Assembly: GCF_900451195.1 (NCBI RefSeq)
Contig: NZ_UGHR01000001.1
Span: 3,038,001-3,102,000 of the forward strand
DNA from: Iodobacter fluviatilis
GTDB lineage: Bacteria; Pseudomonadota; Gammaproteobacteria; Burkholderiales; Chitinibacteraceae
Reading direction: 5' to 3'
DNA length: 64,000 nucleotides
Position 1 is the stretch's first letter. Each line of letters opens with the position of its first letter. This document shows, piece after piece, positions 49,304 to 58,177 of the stretch. A model generated the notes under the pieces. That model searched no databases. It was not told the origin of the DNA and worked only from the letters and a program-made list of their open reading frames with translations. Made by a program: the position numbers and the translations under genes.

Positions 49304-50611
49304 TTAGAAACGGTAATTCAATTGCGCACCAAAGACATTGGCATGGGCTGAAACATCAGCATTTGTTTTTACGCTATTGCTGCTGTCCACATTGGCCATG
49401 CTTGAATCTCTGAATTTAACGTAGGTATAAGCCACATCAACCGACATGTTTTTATCAATTGCGTAGTTAAACCCTGTTGAGAACCAATAGCGATCGCTGT
49501 CTGGCAAATTAGCAATACGATATTCTGCCGCATCAGCCGGAGATTGATCGTAAGCCAGACCCACACGCAACTTCAAAGGATCATTGTATTGATAGCTCAG
49601 ACCCAATGAGAAGCGATCAGTATCACGCCATTTTTGTGCGATATCGGCATTAAACCCTGCATCCGTTTTCAGAATTAAATCTTGAAACTTGGAATGCCAG
49701 GTATGCGTCCAGTCACCCGTTAATGCAAATTGGCTATTTAATTTTTTATAGAAATTAATGGCCAATGAATCTGGCGTATCTAAATCAACTGTACCATTTG
49801 AATTAAGCAGCTTCGCCCCAATAGCCACACCCGGAGGGAACACGCTTGGTACGGTAAACTTGGTATCACCCTGCAAGCTGTGGCTTAAACTGGAGCGATA
49901 TGCCGCACCAAAGCGCAAGCTATCGTCCACCTTCCAGGTGACACCCAGATTAAAGCCATATGCCCAATCGTCACCTTCATAGTCCATCGATCCATCAAGA
50001 GCCGGAGTAGGATTTCCACCCACGGTGGCTTTACCACCCAAATCAATCATTTTCTTAAAGCGTGCTTTCATATATTGCGCAGTGACACCTGCGCCAACAG
50101 AAAACTGCTCATTGATTTTGTAGGCCACCGAAGGATTTAAAGCCAAAGTCATGAGTTCAAGATCAGTACCGTTGTAACGACCAATCCATTTATCATCAAA
50201 ATTGGTTTTATCACCAAATGGCACAAACATCGCCAGCCCTACAAACAGCTGATCATTCACCTGATGGGTAATATACGTTTGCGGTACAAACACTGGATCC
50301 GTTGGCGAACCGCCATCACTACCTGATACAGGTTTACCACGGCTATTAGTGGCATTCAGATTAGAGAAGCTGATGTGTGGATCGACCACCACCAAAGCAC
50401 CCGAAATATTAGTGCCCCGCAAATTGGTCATCCCTGCCGGATTGTAAAACAAAACAGAAGCGTCCTCTGCCTCGGCAGCATTTGAATTGGCAACCCCCTG
50501 CGAGCTGACACTTTGCACACCAAAGTGATAACCGGATGCAAGCGCATTACCCGCAAAAAATAAGCTTGCCACACCTAAAGTACGAATTGCCATACGAATA
50601 GTTCCAGACAT
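49304..50611 (-). CDS. fadL: Long-chain fatty acid outer-membrane transporter FadL
   Basis: The product is 435 residues. It has a signal peptide ending near FAGNALASG, then the FadL N-terminal plug: YHFGVQSVSSQGVANSNAAEAEDASVLFYNPAGM (in two stretches; NPAGM is diagnostic). The remainder is a 14-strand barrel ending in a terminal Phe (FGAQLNYRF). It imports long-chain fatty acids. A PsrA-like operator lies 176 bases upstream (50787-50800). Confidence 0.93.
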   Translation of the reverse strand: MSGTIRMAIRTLGVASLFFAGNALASGYHFGVQSVSSQGVANSNAAEAEDASVLFYNPAGMTNLRGTNISGALVVVDPHISFSNLNATNSRGKPVSGSDGGSPTDPVFVPQTYITHQVNDQLFVGLAMFVPFGDKTNFDDKWIGRYNGTDLELMTLALNPSVAYKINEQFSVGAGVTAQYMKARFKKMIDLGGKATVGGNPTPALDGSMDYEGDDWAYGFNLGVTWKVDDSLRFGAAYRSSLSHSLQGDTKFTVPSVFPPGVAIGAKLLNSNGTVDLDTPDSLAINFYKKLNSQFALTGDWTHTWHSKFQDLILKTDAGFNADIAQKWRDTDRFSLGLSYQYNDPLKLRVGLAYDQSPADAAEYRIANLPDSDRYWFSTGFNYAIDKNMSVDVAYTYVKFRDSSMANVDSSNSVKTNADVSAHANVFGAQLNYRF

Positions 50612-50786
50612 CGTCTATCTCCTACTGTGGCCAGTGGCCTGTGGTTTAGTCCTATGCAGTCAATCTGCAACAAACCCCAAGTACTCTGTTGGTACTTTCA
50701 AAGAAGGTAAGATAGCCTTACTCATACCTTTACTTCTTGGGCCGTTTTAATTTAGGTCTTAAATATAACGCAAGCTTATTTTTATT

Positions 50787-50800
50787 CAAACGTCTGTTTA
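50787..50800. promoter_or_regulatory. PsrA-like operator upstream of fadL
   Basis: CAAACGTCTGTTTA matches CAAAC-N4-GTTTG with one mismatch at the last base. The same motif, in a longer perfect palindrome, lies upstream of the TetR-family gene at 54089-54112. This suggests that the regulator controls fadL. Confidence 0.6.
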
Positions 50801-50843
50801 GGCGCATTAGGGATTTCATCAAAGGATGAAATCCCCCTGCTTT

Positions 50844-53393
50844 TTATGACACTGGACGTGTTTCTGTTGCTATTTTTACACTTTCTTGACCTGCGGCCTT
50901 AGTCAATACCGCGGCATCGCTGACTTTAGGCTGATTCAAAATATCGCGATGAATGGCGTTATCATCAGAAGTGCTTAAGGTTGAATCAAAATCATCCACC
51001 ATAATCACTTCACGGCGTAAGCGGCGGGCCCGCTCTACTGCAGCAAATTCAGCGGCGGAGATCAACCCAGTGCTTTGTGCTTCAGCAAGGCGCTCAGAAG
51101 CGGTAATGCTCTTTAAGCTGCCTTTACGCTGCGCATTGCGCAACTTGCCTTCCAATGCTTCAGTATCAATCACTGCTTTTAATGCATGCTCCAGCACGCC
51201 CACAGGATCGTTCTCATCTTTAGAGCGATACATATATTGAGTCAGACGATCGCGTGCGACCGATGGCTCCATCAGAAGACGGGCAATCTTAGTGCCATCG
51301 CTGTCTGTGGCTGCTTTTAAGCTTAAGCCAAGCGGGAACACCAGAGCACGCATCAGGAACGCCAGTGCACGGCTTGGGTGATTGGCCATAAAGCCATCCA
51401 TGGCGACCTGACAATCGTAAAGTGCCGAATCAACTGCCCAAGCCACGAGTGGCAAGTCTTCTTTAGGTGCGCCGTCATCGTTAAACTTTTTCAGTGCAGC
51501 TGTCGCAATATAAAGACCTGACAACATATCGCCCAAACGCGCCGAAAGTTTTTCGCGGAACTTCAGGCTGCCGCCCAATGAAGCCATCCCCATATCTGCG
51601 AGGAAAGCAAAGGCTGAAGAGAAACGAACCACATTGCGATAACGCTGTGCCATTGCGCCAGATTTTGGCGAGCCAACCAATTTTGCGCCGGTCAAACCCA
51701 TCACAAAAGCACGCACCGCATTAGATACAGCAAAGCCAATATGGCCGATCACTGCAGTATCAAAAGCAGGTAAATCTTTATTCATTGCAGCGCGTAATTC
51801 AGTCAGCACAAAAGGATGGCAACGAATTGCGCCCTGACCGAAGATAATCATGCTGCGGGTTAAGATGTTTGCACCTTCAACCGTAATGGCGACCGGAATC
51901 GCGCCATATGCACCAGCCAGATAGTTACGCGGGCCAGTACATACTGCTTTACCACCGTGTACATCCATTGCATCGTTAATCACCTTACGCATACGCTCGG
52001 TGTTGTGATACTTCAGGATACCCGACAAGACCGATGGCTTTTCACCCATATCCAGCCCTGATAAAGCCAAGCGCTGTGCGGCATCCATCTGGTAAGTCAT
52101 CCCACCGATACGGCCCAGAGCTTCATCCACGCCTTCAAAGCGCCCGATCGACAAACCAAACTGATTACGAATCCGTGAGTAAGCACCGGTGGTGTAAGAC
52201 GACACCATGCCTGACGCTACCGACATCGCAGGCAGAGAAATACAACGGCCTACCGACAAACATTCAACCAGCATGCGCCAGCCCTGACCCACATAATCTT
52301 TACCGCCAATGACCCAATCCAGCGGAATAAATACATCCTTACCCCAGTTAGGGCCGTTCTGAAACACAGCCGTTCCAGGATAATGACGGCGGCCGATATG
52401 CACACCTTCATGCTCAGTCGGGATCAATGCACAAGTGATACCAATGTCTTCCTTATCGCTTAAGAGGTGCTCAGGATCGTACAGCTTGAATGCCATACCC
52501 AGCACGGTAGCGATCGGGCCCAGCGTGATATAGCGTTTTTCCCAGGTCAGACGAATACCTAATACATTGTCGTGATGCACACCGGTACGCGGATCGGTAT
52601 AGCTGCCACGGCAAACCTTACCAAAGTCAGGAATACCACCCGCATCTGAACCGGCGTCAGGGCTGGTCAGTGCAAAGCAAGGAATATCAATCCCTTTTGC
52701 AAGGCGTGGAAGGTAGTAGTTCTTTTGCTCATCGGTACCGTAATGTTGCAGTAATTCACCTGGTCCGAGTGAGTTTGGCACCATGACAGAAACAGCCGCA
52801 GAGCCCGAACGCGTAGCGATCTTGGTAACTACACGGGCGTGAGCAGTATTGCTGAATTCTTTACCGCCATACTTCTTCTTGATGATCATGCCCAAGAAGC
52901 CCTGGTCTTTAATGAATTGCCAAGCTTCAGGCGGCAGATCTTTATGCTGGGTAGAGATTTTCCAATCATCTAGCATCGCGCACAGCTGCTCAGTCGGGCC
53001 TTCAAGGAAGGCTTGCTCTTCAGCCGTTAAAGTAGCTTGCGGAATGGCATGCAGACGATCGAAATCAGGCTTACCCGAGAACAAATCGCGATCCCACCAT
53101 ACCGTGCCCGCATCAACCGCTTCTTGCTCGGTTTGCGACATGGCTGGAGTGATTTTACGGAACACACTAAAAATAGGGCCGGTTAAAATGGCGCGGCGAA
53201 TGGGCTTGATATTAATCAGCGCCAGCAGCACAGCAACCACAACCAAAATACTGACAGGCATCGCCGAGGTTTTAACCCCAATAGCAGTCGCCGCTAAAAA
53301 CAATACAGAGCTGAGCCAAAGCGGGGCGCGCCAGTATGCGAGGAGCAAAAACGCGCCAAAAATTGGCAATATATGCAGCAATACGTTAGTCAT
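50844..53393 (-). CDS. fadE: Acyl-CoA dehydrogenase, FadE type
   Basis: The product is 849 residues, like E. coli FadE (814). Two N-terminal membrane helices (LLHILPIFGAFLLLAYW and LWLSSVLFLAATAIGV) precede the dehydrogenase domain: FALTSPDAGSDAGGIPDFG, MAFKLYDPEHLL, and MDAAQRLALSGLDMGEKPSV with DAMDVHGGKAVCTGPRNYL. It does the first oxidation step of beta-oxidation. It starts 12 bases after the TetR regulator stop, so they form one operon. Confidence 0.95.
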   Translation of the reverse strand: MTNVLLHILPIFGAFLLLAYWRAPLWLSSVLFLAATAIGVKTSAMPVSILVVVAVLLALINIKPIRRAILTGPIFSVFRKITPAMSQTEQEAVDAGTVWWDRDLFSGKPDFDRLHAIPQATLTAEEQAFLEGPTEQLCAMLDDWKISTQHKDLPPEAWQFIKDQGFLGMIIKKKYGGKEFSNTAHARVVTKIATRSGSAAVSVMVPNSLGPGELLQHYGTDEQKNYYLPRLAKGIDIPCFALTSPDAGSDAGGIPDFGKVCRGSYTDPRTGVHHDNVLGIRLTWEKRYITLGPIATVLGMAFKLYDPEHLLSDKEDIGITCALIPTEHEGVHIGRRHYPGTAVFQNGPNWGKDVFIPLDWVIGGKDYVGQGWRMLVECLSVGRCISLPAMSVASGMVSSYTTGAYSRIRNQFGLSIGRFEGVDEALGRIGGMTYQMDAAQRLALSGLDMGEKPSVLSGILKYHNTERMRKVINDAMDVHGGKAVCTGPRNYLAGAYGAIPVAITVEGANILTRSMIIFGQGAIRCHPFVLTELRAAMNKDLPAFDTAVIGHIGFAVSNAVRAFVMGLTGAKLVGSPKSGAMAQRYRNVVRFSSAFAFLADMGMASLGGSLKFREKLSARLGDMLSGLYIATAALKKFNDDGAPKEDLPLVAWAVDSALYDCQVAMDGFMANHPSRALAFLMRALVFPLGLSLKAATDSDGTKIARLLMEPSVARDRLTQYMYRSKDENDPVGVLEHALKAVIDTEALEGKLRNAQRKGSLKSITASERLAEAQSTGLISAAEFAAVERARRLRREVIMVDDFDSTLSTSDDNAIHRDILNQPKVSDAAVLTKAAGQESVKIATETRPVS

Positions 53394-53405
53394 GACCGTC
53401 TCCAG

Positions 53406-54053
53406 TTATTGGGCAGCTGGCGCATTCAGGCCAGCACGGATAAAAGGCATTAACATTCGAACCACCAATGCAGGGTCCCGAGCATTGACGAGTGAGCTTT
53501 CGGTAAATAGACGTAAAACATTATTACCAGCGAATGCATTAAACATAGCACTGGATAAAAAATGAAAACGCCATTGCACTTCTAATTCAGACAAATGTGG
53601 CAAAGCCCGCCCCAATGCCGCTAAATATCGCCGGGTTAATTCACCATATCGTTGTGGCATGGTTGCTTTTAATTCTGGATGCGGCTCAACAAAAGTTCGG
53701 GCAACCAAACGAACAAACAACAAACCGCCGTATTCCGGATTTCTTCCCATTTCTAAAGAAGCCATTACAAACGCTTCTGCAACCTGATCTGCAGTTGGAT
53801 TTGCAACGCTTTTTTCTAATTCCTCAAGCTTACCTAAAAGCAATCGGGCAAATGGTTCTGCACGGCGCTCAAATACCGCCCGGAACAGGCCATCTTTAGA
53901 ATGGTAATAGTAATTAACCGCTGCAATATTGACCCGGGCCGATTGCGTAATCATGCGCATGGACGTGGCATCAAAGCCGTGTTCTACAAAAAGTGGCTCT
54001 GCTGCATCTAAAATGCGGTTTGCTGTATCTTGCGCCTTGACCGATTCGACCAC
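53406..54053 (-). CDS. TetR-family regulator of fatty-acid genes (PsrA-like)
   Basis: The product is 215 residues. The N-terminal TetR helix-turn-helix is clear: ANRILDAAEPLFVEHGFDATSM, RMITQSARVNIAAVNYYYHSKDGL. The ligand domain resembles PsrA and related fatty-acid sensors (LATFVEPHPEL-like and FLSSAMFNAFAGN). A 24-bp perfect palindrome containing CAAAC-N4-GTTTG lies 35 bases upstream (54089-54112), so it is autoregulated. It likely represses fadE and fadL until acyl-CoA or fatty acids accumulate. Confidence 0.88.
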   Translation of the reverse strand: MVESVKAQDTANRILDAAEPLFVEHGFDATSMRMITQSARVNIAAVNYYYHSKDGLFRAVFERRAEPFARLLLGKLEELEKSVANPTADQVAEAFVMASLEMGRNPEYGGLLFVRLVARTFVEPHPELKATMPQRYGELTRRYLAALGRALPHLSELEVQWRFHFLSSAMFNAFAGNNVLRLFTESSLVNARDPALVVRMLMPFIRAGLNAPAAQ

Positions 54054-54088
54054 GTTACGACTCCTGCTGGGTGTAGTTGATTTAAAAC

Positions 54089-54112
54089 AATTTCAAACGA
54101 CCGTTTGAAATT
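54089..54112. promoter_or_regulatory. Autoregulatory palindrome of the TetR regulator
   Basis: AATTTCAAAC and GTTTGAAATT are perfect 10-bp arms around a GACC centre. The core CAAAC-N4-GTTTG matches the PsrA consensus I know from Pseudomonas. It lies 35-58 bases upstream of the regulator start. Confidence 0.8.
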
Positions 54113-54203
54113 ATAAGAAGTTGACGTCCATGTCAAGCCAAGACGTAAAAATAGCGGAAAACCCCTAGACTTTCCGCCTGTCAATGCAACACATTGCTTG
54201 CGT

Positions 54204-54596
54204 TTAGCTGTCTAAAATATCGCCATCGATGTAATACCAACATCCGTCTTCAAAAACAAAACGGCTTCTTTCATGTAATTTCCAAGCTTTGCCCGCAATT
54301 TTATACCGCGCAATAAACTCTACTTCAGCATGCAGCTCGTCAGACTGCGCATCTTTGATTTTCAAGCCCAGCCAGCGCACCGGCTCTTCATCGGCCAGCG
54401 TTTCAGGGCGGGTAGATACATGCCAAGTTTTCAAAAGGTAATCGTGCAAATTTAAAACAAACGCGCTGTAGCGTGAGCGCATTAATTGCTCTGCCGTCTT
54501 TGCTGCAAGCCCCTGATGAAAAGTGCCGCAACATTTCGCGTAAAGTTGTCCGCTCTCACAGGGGCAATTCTCTTCTTTCACCTTTACAACTCCCAC
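54204..54596 (-). CDS. ychJ: YchJ-family (UPF0225) SEC-C motif protein
   Basis: The product is 130 residues. An N-terminal zinc-binding SEC-C motif CPCESGQLYAKCCG is followed by the YchJ core: AEQLMRSRYSAFVLNLHDYL, TWHVSTRPETL, VRWLGLKI, and FVEFIARYKI-like strand with HERSRFVFEDGCWYYIDGDI. Role unknown; the fold is NTF2-like. Single gene. Confidence 0.92.
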   Translation of the reverse strand: MGVVKVKEENCPCESGQLYAKCCGTFHQGLAAKTAEQLMRSRYSAFVLNLHDYLLKTWHVSTRPETLADEEPVRWLGLKIKDAQSDELHAEVEFIARYKIAGKAWKLHERSRFVFEDGCWYYIDGDILDS

Positions 54597-54880
54597 TTAA
54601 AACACTGACATAAAGATCAGGCGCATCATACTAGCAGCCTGCCGGATTTAAACAGCGGATACAAAAAATCTCCCGCCTCAGGGTATTTTTGGCCTGATTT
54701 GCAGCAAAAATAGCACGCTACTGCTCAAAACAACCGTTAAACAAGCGGCAACCAGCTATCTTGCAAGCTGCAGACGTTCAACTCGGCGTCTATTTCATGC
54801 AAATGTCTCCGTAATAATACACAGCCCCGCCCGATGCGCTCAGGCGTAAAATGAAGCCCTTTTCTGCAAAGGGCTCACCC

Positions 54881-55546
54881 ATGTATCTGACATCAAAACC
54901 GCAAGCTGCCTTGTTTGATATGGACGGGCTGATGCTGGACACAGAAAGTATTGGCATTGAATGCTGGACAGCTGCAGCGGCGTCGCTCGGAACAGATATG
55001 CCCAGAGCCTTAATTATTGGCATGATTGGCATGCATTCCGGGAAAACAGATATTTATCTGCAAGAGCACTTAGGCCGCCACGCCCCCATTGCAGAATTAC
55101 GCGCCGCCTGCCATACACTCTATATGGAGCGCACTCAGGAGCCCATCGCACATCGCCCAGGGCTAACAGACATTCTGGACTGGCTGGAAGCACATCATAT
55201 TCCCAAGGCGGTATGCACCTCGACCCGCCGCAGCATTGCCGAGCATCATTTACGCGCCGCTGGAATCTGGCCGCGGTTTGAATTTGCCATTTGTGGTGAT
55301 GAAGTCACCCACCCCAAACCCGCCCCTGAAATCTATCAAAAAGCCGCAGCCGCATTTCATCTGCCGCCAGAATCCTGCATTGTGCTGGAAGATTCTGATT
55401 TTGGCGTGCAAGCCGCGCATCAGGCTGGCTGCAAAATCATTATGATTCCTGATCTGCGCCCGCCATCGCGCCATTCACTGGCCCTCAATATTCCAATTTT
55501 GGGCTCGCTGACCGAAGCCAGAGACTTACTTGCACAAGCCGTTTAA
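54881..55546 (+). CDS. HAD-superfamily hydrolase (beta-phosphoglucomutase-like)
   Basis: The product is 221 residues from MYLTSKPQAALFDMDGLMLD; a start 30 bases earlier is possible. HAD motifs are FDMDGLMLDTES (motif I), VCTSTRRS (motif II), KPAPEIYQKAA (motif III) and VLEDSDFGVQAAHQAG (motif IV). The cap domain is of the subclass I kind seen in sugar-phosphate phosphatases. Exact substrate is not clear. Confidence 0.88.
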   Translation: MYLTSKPQAALFDMDGLMLDTESIGIECWTAAAASLGTDMPRALIIGMIGMHSGKTDIYLQEHLGRHAPIAELRAACHTLYMERTQEPIAHRPGLTDILDWLEAHHIPKAVCTSTRRSIAEHHLRAAGIWPRFEFAICGDEVTHPKPAPEIYQKAAAAFHLPPESCIVLEDSDFGVQAAHQAGCKIIMIPDLRPPSRHSLALNIPILGSLTEARDLLAQAV

Positions 55547-55681
55547 AAAGCAGCAGCCAGTACTGATGTTTTTCCTGCTGAGGCGCATAACAATGCGGCC
55601 TCAGCTTATCTGCGCTGATCTTATATATCACATCCTAAAACGACGCCTGCATGCACCTTGAGCAGCAATTGCATCCACCGT

Positions 55682-56632
55682 TTAAATCAATACATTTCTG
55701 GGGCTCCCTACCAGAAATGCATCAATATTATGGATTAGCTGATCTGCTAATTGCTGCATGGTAAATTGTCCTGCCCATGCAATATGCGGGGTGATAATCA
55801 GATTAGGCAGGCTGACATCCAATAGCGCATTCCCATCCTTTGGGGGCTCTGTAATTAAAACATCCAGCCCTGCCCCGCCTAACTGCCCCGTCTGCAGTGC
55901 ATGCAATAAAGCCACCTCATCGACCAAACCGCCTCTTGCCGTATTAATCAGCACCGCATCTTTTTTCATCAGCGCCAATTCTGCTGCACCAATTAAATTG
56001 CGGGTTTGCTCATTCAAAGGACAATGCAGGCTCAGCACATCGGCACGGGAAAGCGCCTCGTTAAAATCGACATAACCCTGGCGCACTGTTTCAGCGTGTT
56101 TTCTTTCTGCAAAAAGCACGTTCATCCCTAATGCACGGGCCAGACCCGCCATCGCCTGCCCCAGTGCGCCTGAGCCGATTAACGTCAGCGTGCTGCCTGC
56201 CAAATCATGAATAGGCACGGCAAAATGGCAGAAACTTTTGGCCTGCTGCCATTGACCTGCCTCAACATCTGCCCGGTATGCCAATAACTGGCGGCGTAAT
56301 GCCAGCATCAGCATCAGGGCATGCTCCGGCACACCGGCAAGCGCATAATCACGAATATTGCACACGCGGATTCCACGCGCTTTGCAAGCGGCCAGATCAA
56401 TCTGGTTATAGCCGGTGGCCGCGACGGCAATCAGTTTAAGATTTGGGCAGGCCGCAATGGTTGCTGCTGAAAGCGGTACTTTATTGCTAATTGCAATATC
56501 GGCATTGATCAGGCGCTCTGCTACTTCATCCGCGCTTGTATTGGCATATTCCTGCCATTGATGCGGCGCTTTTAAGGGGAGTAAAGTAAGCGGCAAAGAG
56601 TCTCTGTCTAAAAACACAATCCGTGGCAGCAT
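55682..56632 (-). CDS. D-2-hydroxyacid dehydrogenase
   Basis: The product is 316 residues. The NAD site is STLTLIGSGALGQAMAGLARA; catalytic features are Arg in NTARGGLVDEVAL, Glu in DVLITEPPKDG and His in LIITPHIAWAG. An NKVPLSAATIAACPNLKLIAV segment is typical of glycerate/hydroxypyruvate dehydrogenase-like enzymes. It reduces 2-oxoacids to D-2-hydroxyacids. Divergent from the DJ-1 gene 35 bases away. Confidence 0.9.
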   Translation of the reverse strand: MLPRIVFLDRDSLPLTLLPLKAPHQWQEYANTSADEVAERLINADIAISNKVPLSAATIAACPNLKLIAVAATGYNQIDLAACKARGIRVCNIRDYALAGVPEHALMLMLALRRQLLAYRADVEAGQWQQAKSFCHFAVPIHDLAGSTLTLIGSGALGQAMAGLARALGMNVLFAERKHAETVRQGYVDFNEALSRADVLSLHCPLNEQTRNLIGAAELALMKKDAVLINTARGGLVDEVALLHALQTGQLGGAGLDVLITEPPKDGNALLDVSLPNLIITPHIAWAGQFTMQQLADQLIHNIDAFLVGSPRNVLI

Positions 56633-56667
56633 ATATCACGCTCTCAATTAATTAAAAAGGCAACAAA

Positions 56668-57219
56668 ATGAATCAAGTCGATCTCTTCCTGGCACCCGGT
56701 TTTGAAGAAATAGAATTAGTAACGGTCGTGGATATTTTACGCCGCGCTGATATCAGCACCCGCCTGATCTCGATTCACAGCGAGCTGGCTGTCACGGGCG
56801 CGCATCAAATCACAATTCAGGCCGATCAGACCATGGCGGCCACCGATTACAAGGCCCGGATGCTGGTCCTACCCGGTGGCGGGCCTGGTACGCAGGCGAT
56901 GCTGGCTTGCCCTGAACTGCATACCCGCCTGCAACAGCACCTTGCACAAGGCAAACCCCTAGCCGCAATTTGCGCTGCCCCCATGGTGCTAGCCAAAGCA
57001 GATTTACTCAAGGGGATCAATGCCATTTGCTACCCTGGCTGCGAAGCGGCCTTAACAGAGGCAGGTGCAAATATTGTGATGAAGGATGTAGTGAAGGATG
57101 GCTTGATCACCACCTCCCGCGGCCCCGGCACAGCAGCCGCATTTGCTTTCGAGCTAGTACGCCAGCTTAAAGGAGAGCTTATTTCACAGCAGCTGAGTAA
57201 AGAAATGCTGTTTGCCTAA
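56668..57219 (+). CDS. DJ-1/PfpI family protein (YajL-like)
   Basis: The product is 183 residues. DJ-1 features: VDLFLAPGFEEIELVTVVDIL (catalytic Glu), LVLPGGGPGTQAM and the nucleophilic Cys in AAICAAPMVLAKADLL, plus PGCEAALTEAGA and TTSRGPGTAAAFAFELV. It acts as a chaperone or glyoxalase/deglycase-like stress protein. It is followed directly by a heptamer repeat and terminator. Confidence 0.92.
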   Translation: MNQVDLFLAPGFEEIELVTVVDILRRADISTRLISIHSELAVTGAHQITIQADQTMAATDYKARMLVLPGGGPGTQAMLACPELHTRLQQHLAQGKPLAAICAAPMVLAKADLLKGINAICYPGCEAALTEAGANIVMKDVVKDGLITTSRGPGTAAAFAFELVRQLKGELISQQLSKEMLFA

Positions 57220-57222
57220 AGC

Positions 57223-57257
57223 AAAAAGCAAAAAGCAAAAAGCAAAAAGCAAAAAGC
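57223..57257. repeat. Five tandem copies of AAAAAGC
   Basis: Five perfect 7-bp AAAAAGC units lie between the DJ-1 stop (3 bases away) and the terminator stem, with a partial unit before. The last unit feeds into the terminator. Such short tandem repeats change copy number by slippage. Confidence 0.9.
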
Positions 57258-57280
57258 CCGCACTCTGCATGCGGGCCTTT
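57251..57280. terminator. Terminator between convergent DJ-1 and cheR genes
   Basis: GCCCGCA and TGCGGGC form a 7-bp stem with a 7-base loop; the minus side has TTTTT and the plus side CTTTC. It serves both convergent genes, with cheR the better fit. Confidence 0.75.
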
Positions 57281-57296
57281 CATTTAAAGATGTGGT

Positions 57297-58112
57297 TTAA
57301 ACTAATTCATAAACCGTTTTACCGCGCAATTTAAATAATTGTGCTGCGTGGTAAAGATTTTCAGAATGGCCAACTACCAATAAGCCCGACGGTTTCATTT
57401 GCGGCGCAAAGCGTTCCAGAATTTTAAGCTGCGTGGGTTTATCAAAATAAATCATCACATTACGGCAAAAAACCACATCAAACGGTCCACGAATGGTCCA
57501 TGTGGCTTCCACCAGATTTAGCCGCTTAAATGTAATTAAATCGCGCAGTTCCTGCTTGGCCTGATAGCGGCCATCAGCCAGCTTATCAAAAAAGCGCTTT
57601 ACCCTTTGCGGGCCCATACGCTCAACTTCTTCACCAGCATAAATGCCGATCCGGCCCGTTTCCAGCACATTGGTATCTAAATCTGTGGCAGTAATTTTAA
57701 CTGGAGGCCGCATGCTGTCGAATGCTTCACAAGCCGCCATGGCAATACTATAAGGCTCTTCACCCGTACTGGAAGCAGACGACCATACCTGTAAAGCACC
57801 CGCACTGCGATGTGCCAGCAGATGCTCTGCCAGAATGGGGAAATGATGCGCTTCCCGAAAAAAAGACGTGAGATTGGTCGTTAAAGAATTAGTAAACAAT
57901 TCAAATTCTTTACTATTGCCTCGCTCTAACAGCTGCAAATAATCATTAAATGATTGCAAACCTAAAGCGCGCAGACGTTTGGCTAAACGCCCATAAACCA
58001 TATCTTGTTTCGCAGGGGAAAGAGCAATGCCTGCGTAGTTATAAATTAACTTACGCACCTTTTCGAAGTCTTGCTCCGTAAACTGAAATTCACGAGAAGG
58101 CGTTGGCAACAT
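57297..58112 (-). CDS. cheR: Chemotaxis protein methyltransferase CheR
   Basis: The product is 271 residues. The N-terminal CheR helical domain (FTEQDFEKVRKLIYNYAGIALSP; KLAKRLRALGLQSFNDYLQLL-type) is followed by the SAM domain: TSFFREAHHFPILAEHL, VWSSASSTGEEPYSIAMAAC, ITATDLDTNVLETGRIGIY, FDVVFCRNVMIYFDKPTQ. It methylates glutamates of chemoreceptors for adaptation. Single gene here, not in a che cluster. Confidence 0.95.
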   Translation of the reverse strand: MLPTPSREFQFTEQDFEKVRKLIYNYAGIALSPAKQDMVYGRLAKRLRALGLQSFNDYLQLLERGNSKEFELFTNSLTTNLTSFFREAHHFPILAEHLLAHRSAGALQVWSSASSTGEEPYSIAMAACEAFDSMRPPVKITATDLDTNVLETGRIGIYAGEEVERMGPQRVKRFFDKLADGRYQAKQELRDLITFKRLNLVEATWTIRGPFDVVFCRNVMIYFDKPTQLKILERFAPQMKPSGLLVVGHSENLYHAAQLFKLRGKTVYELV

Positions 58113-58177
58113 GGGGATCCTTTAATCAAATTCTTATCAACAAACGTGACAAATAAAAAAACAGCATCTGAATAGTG

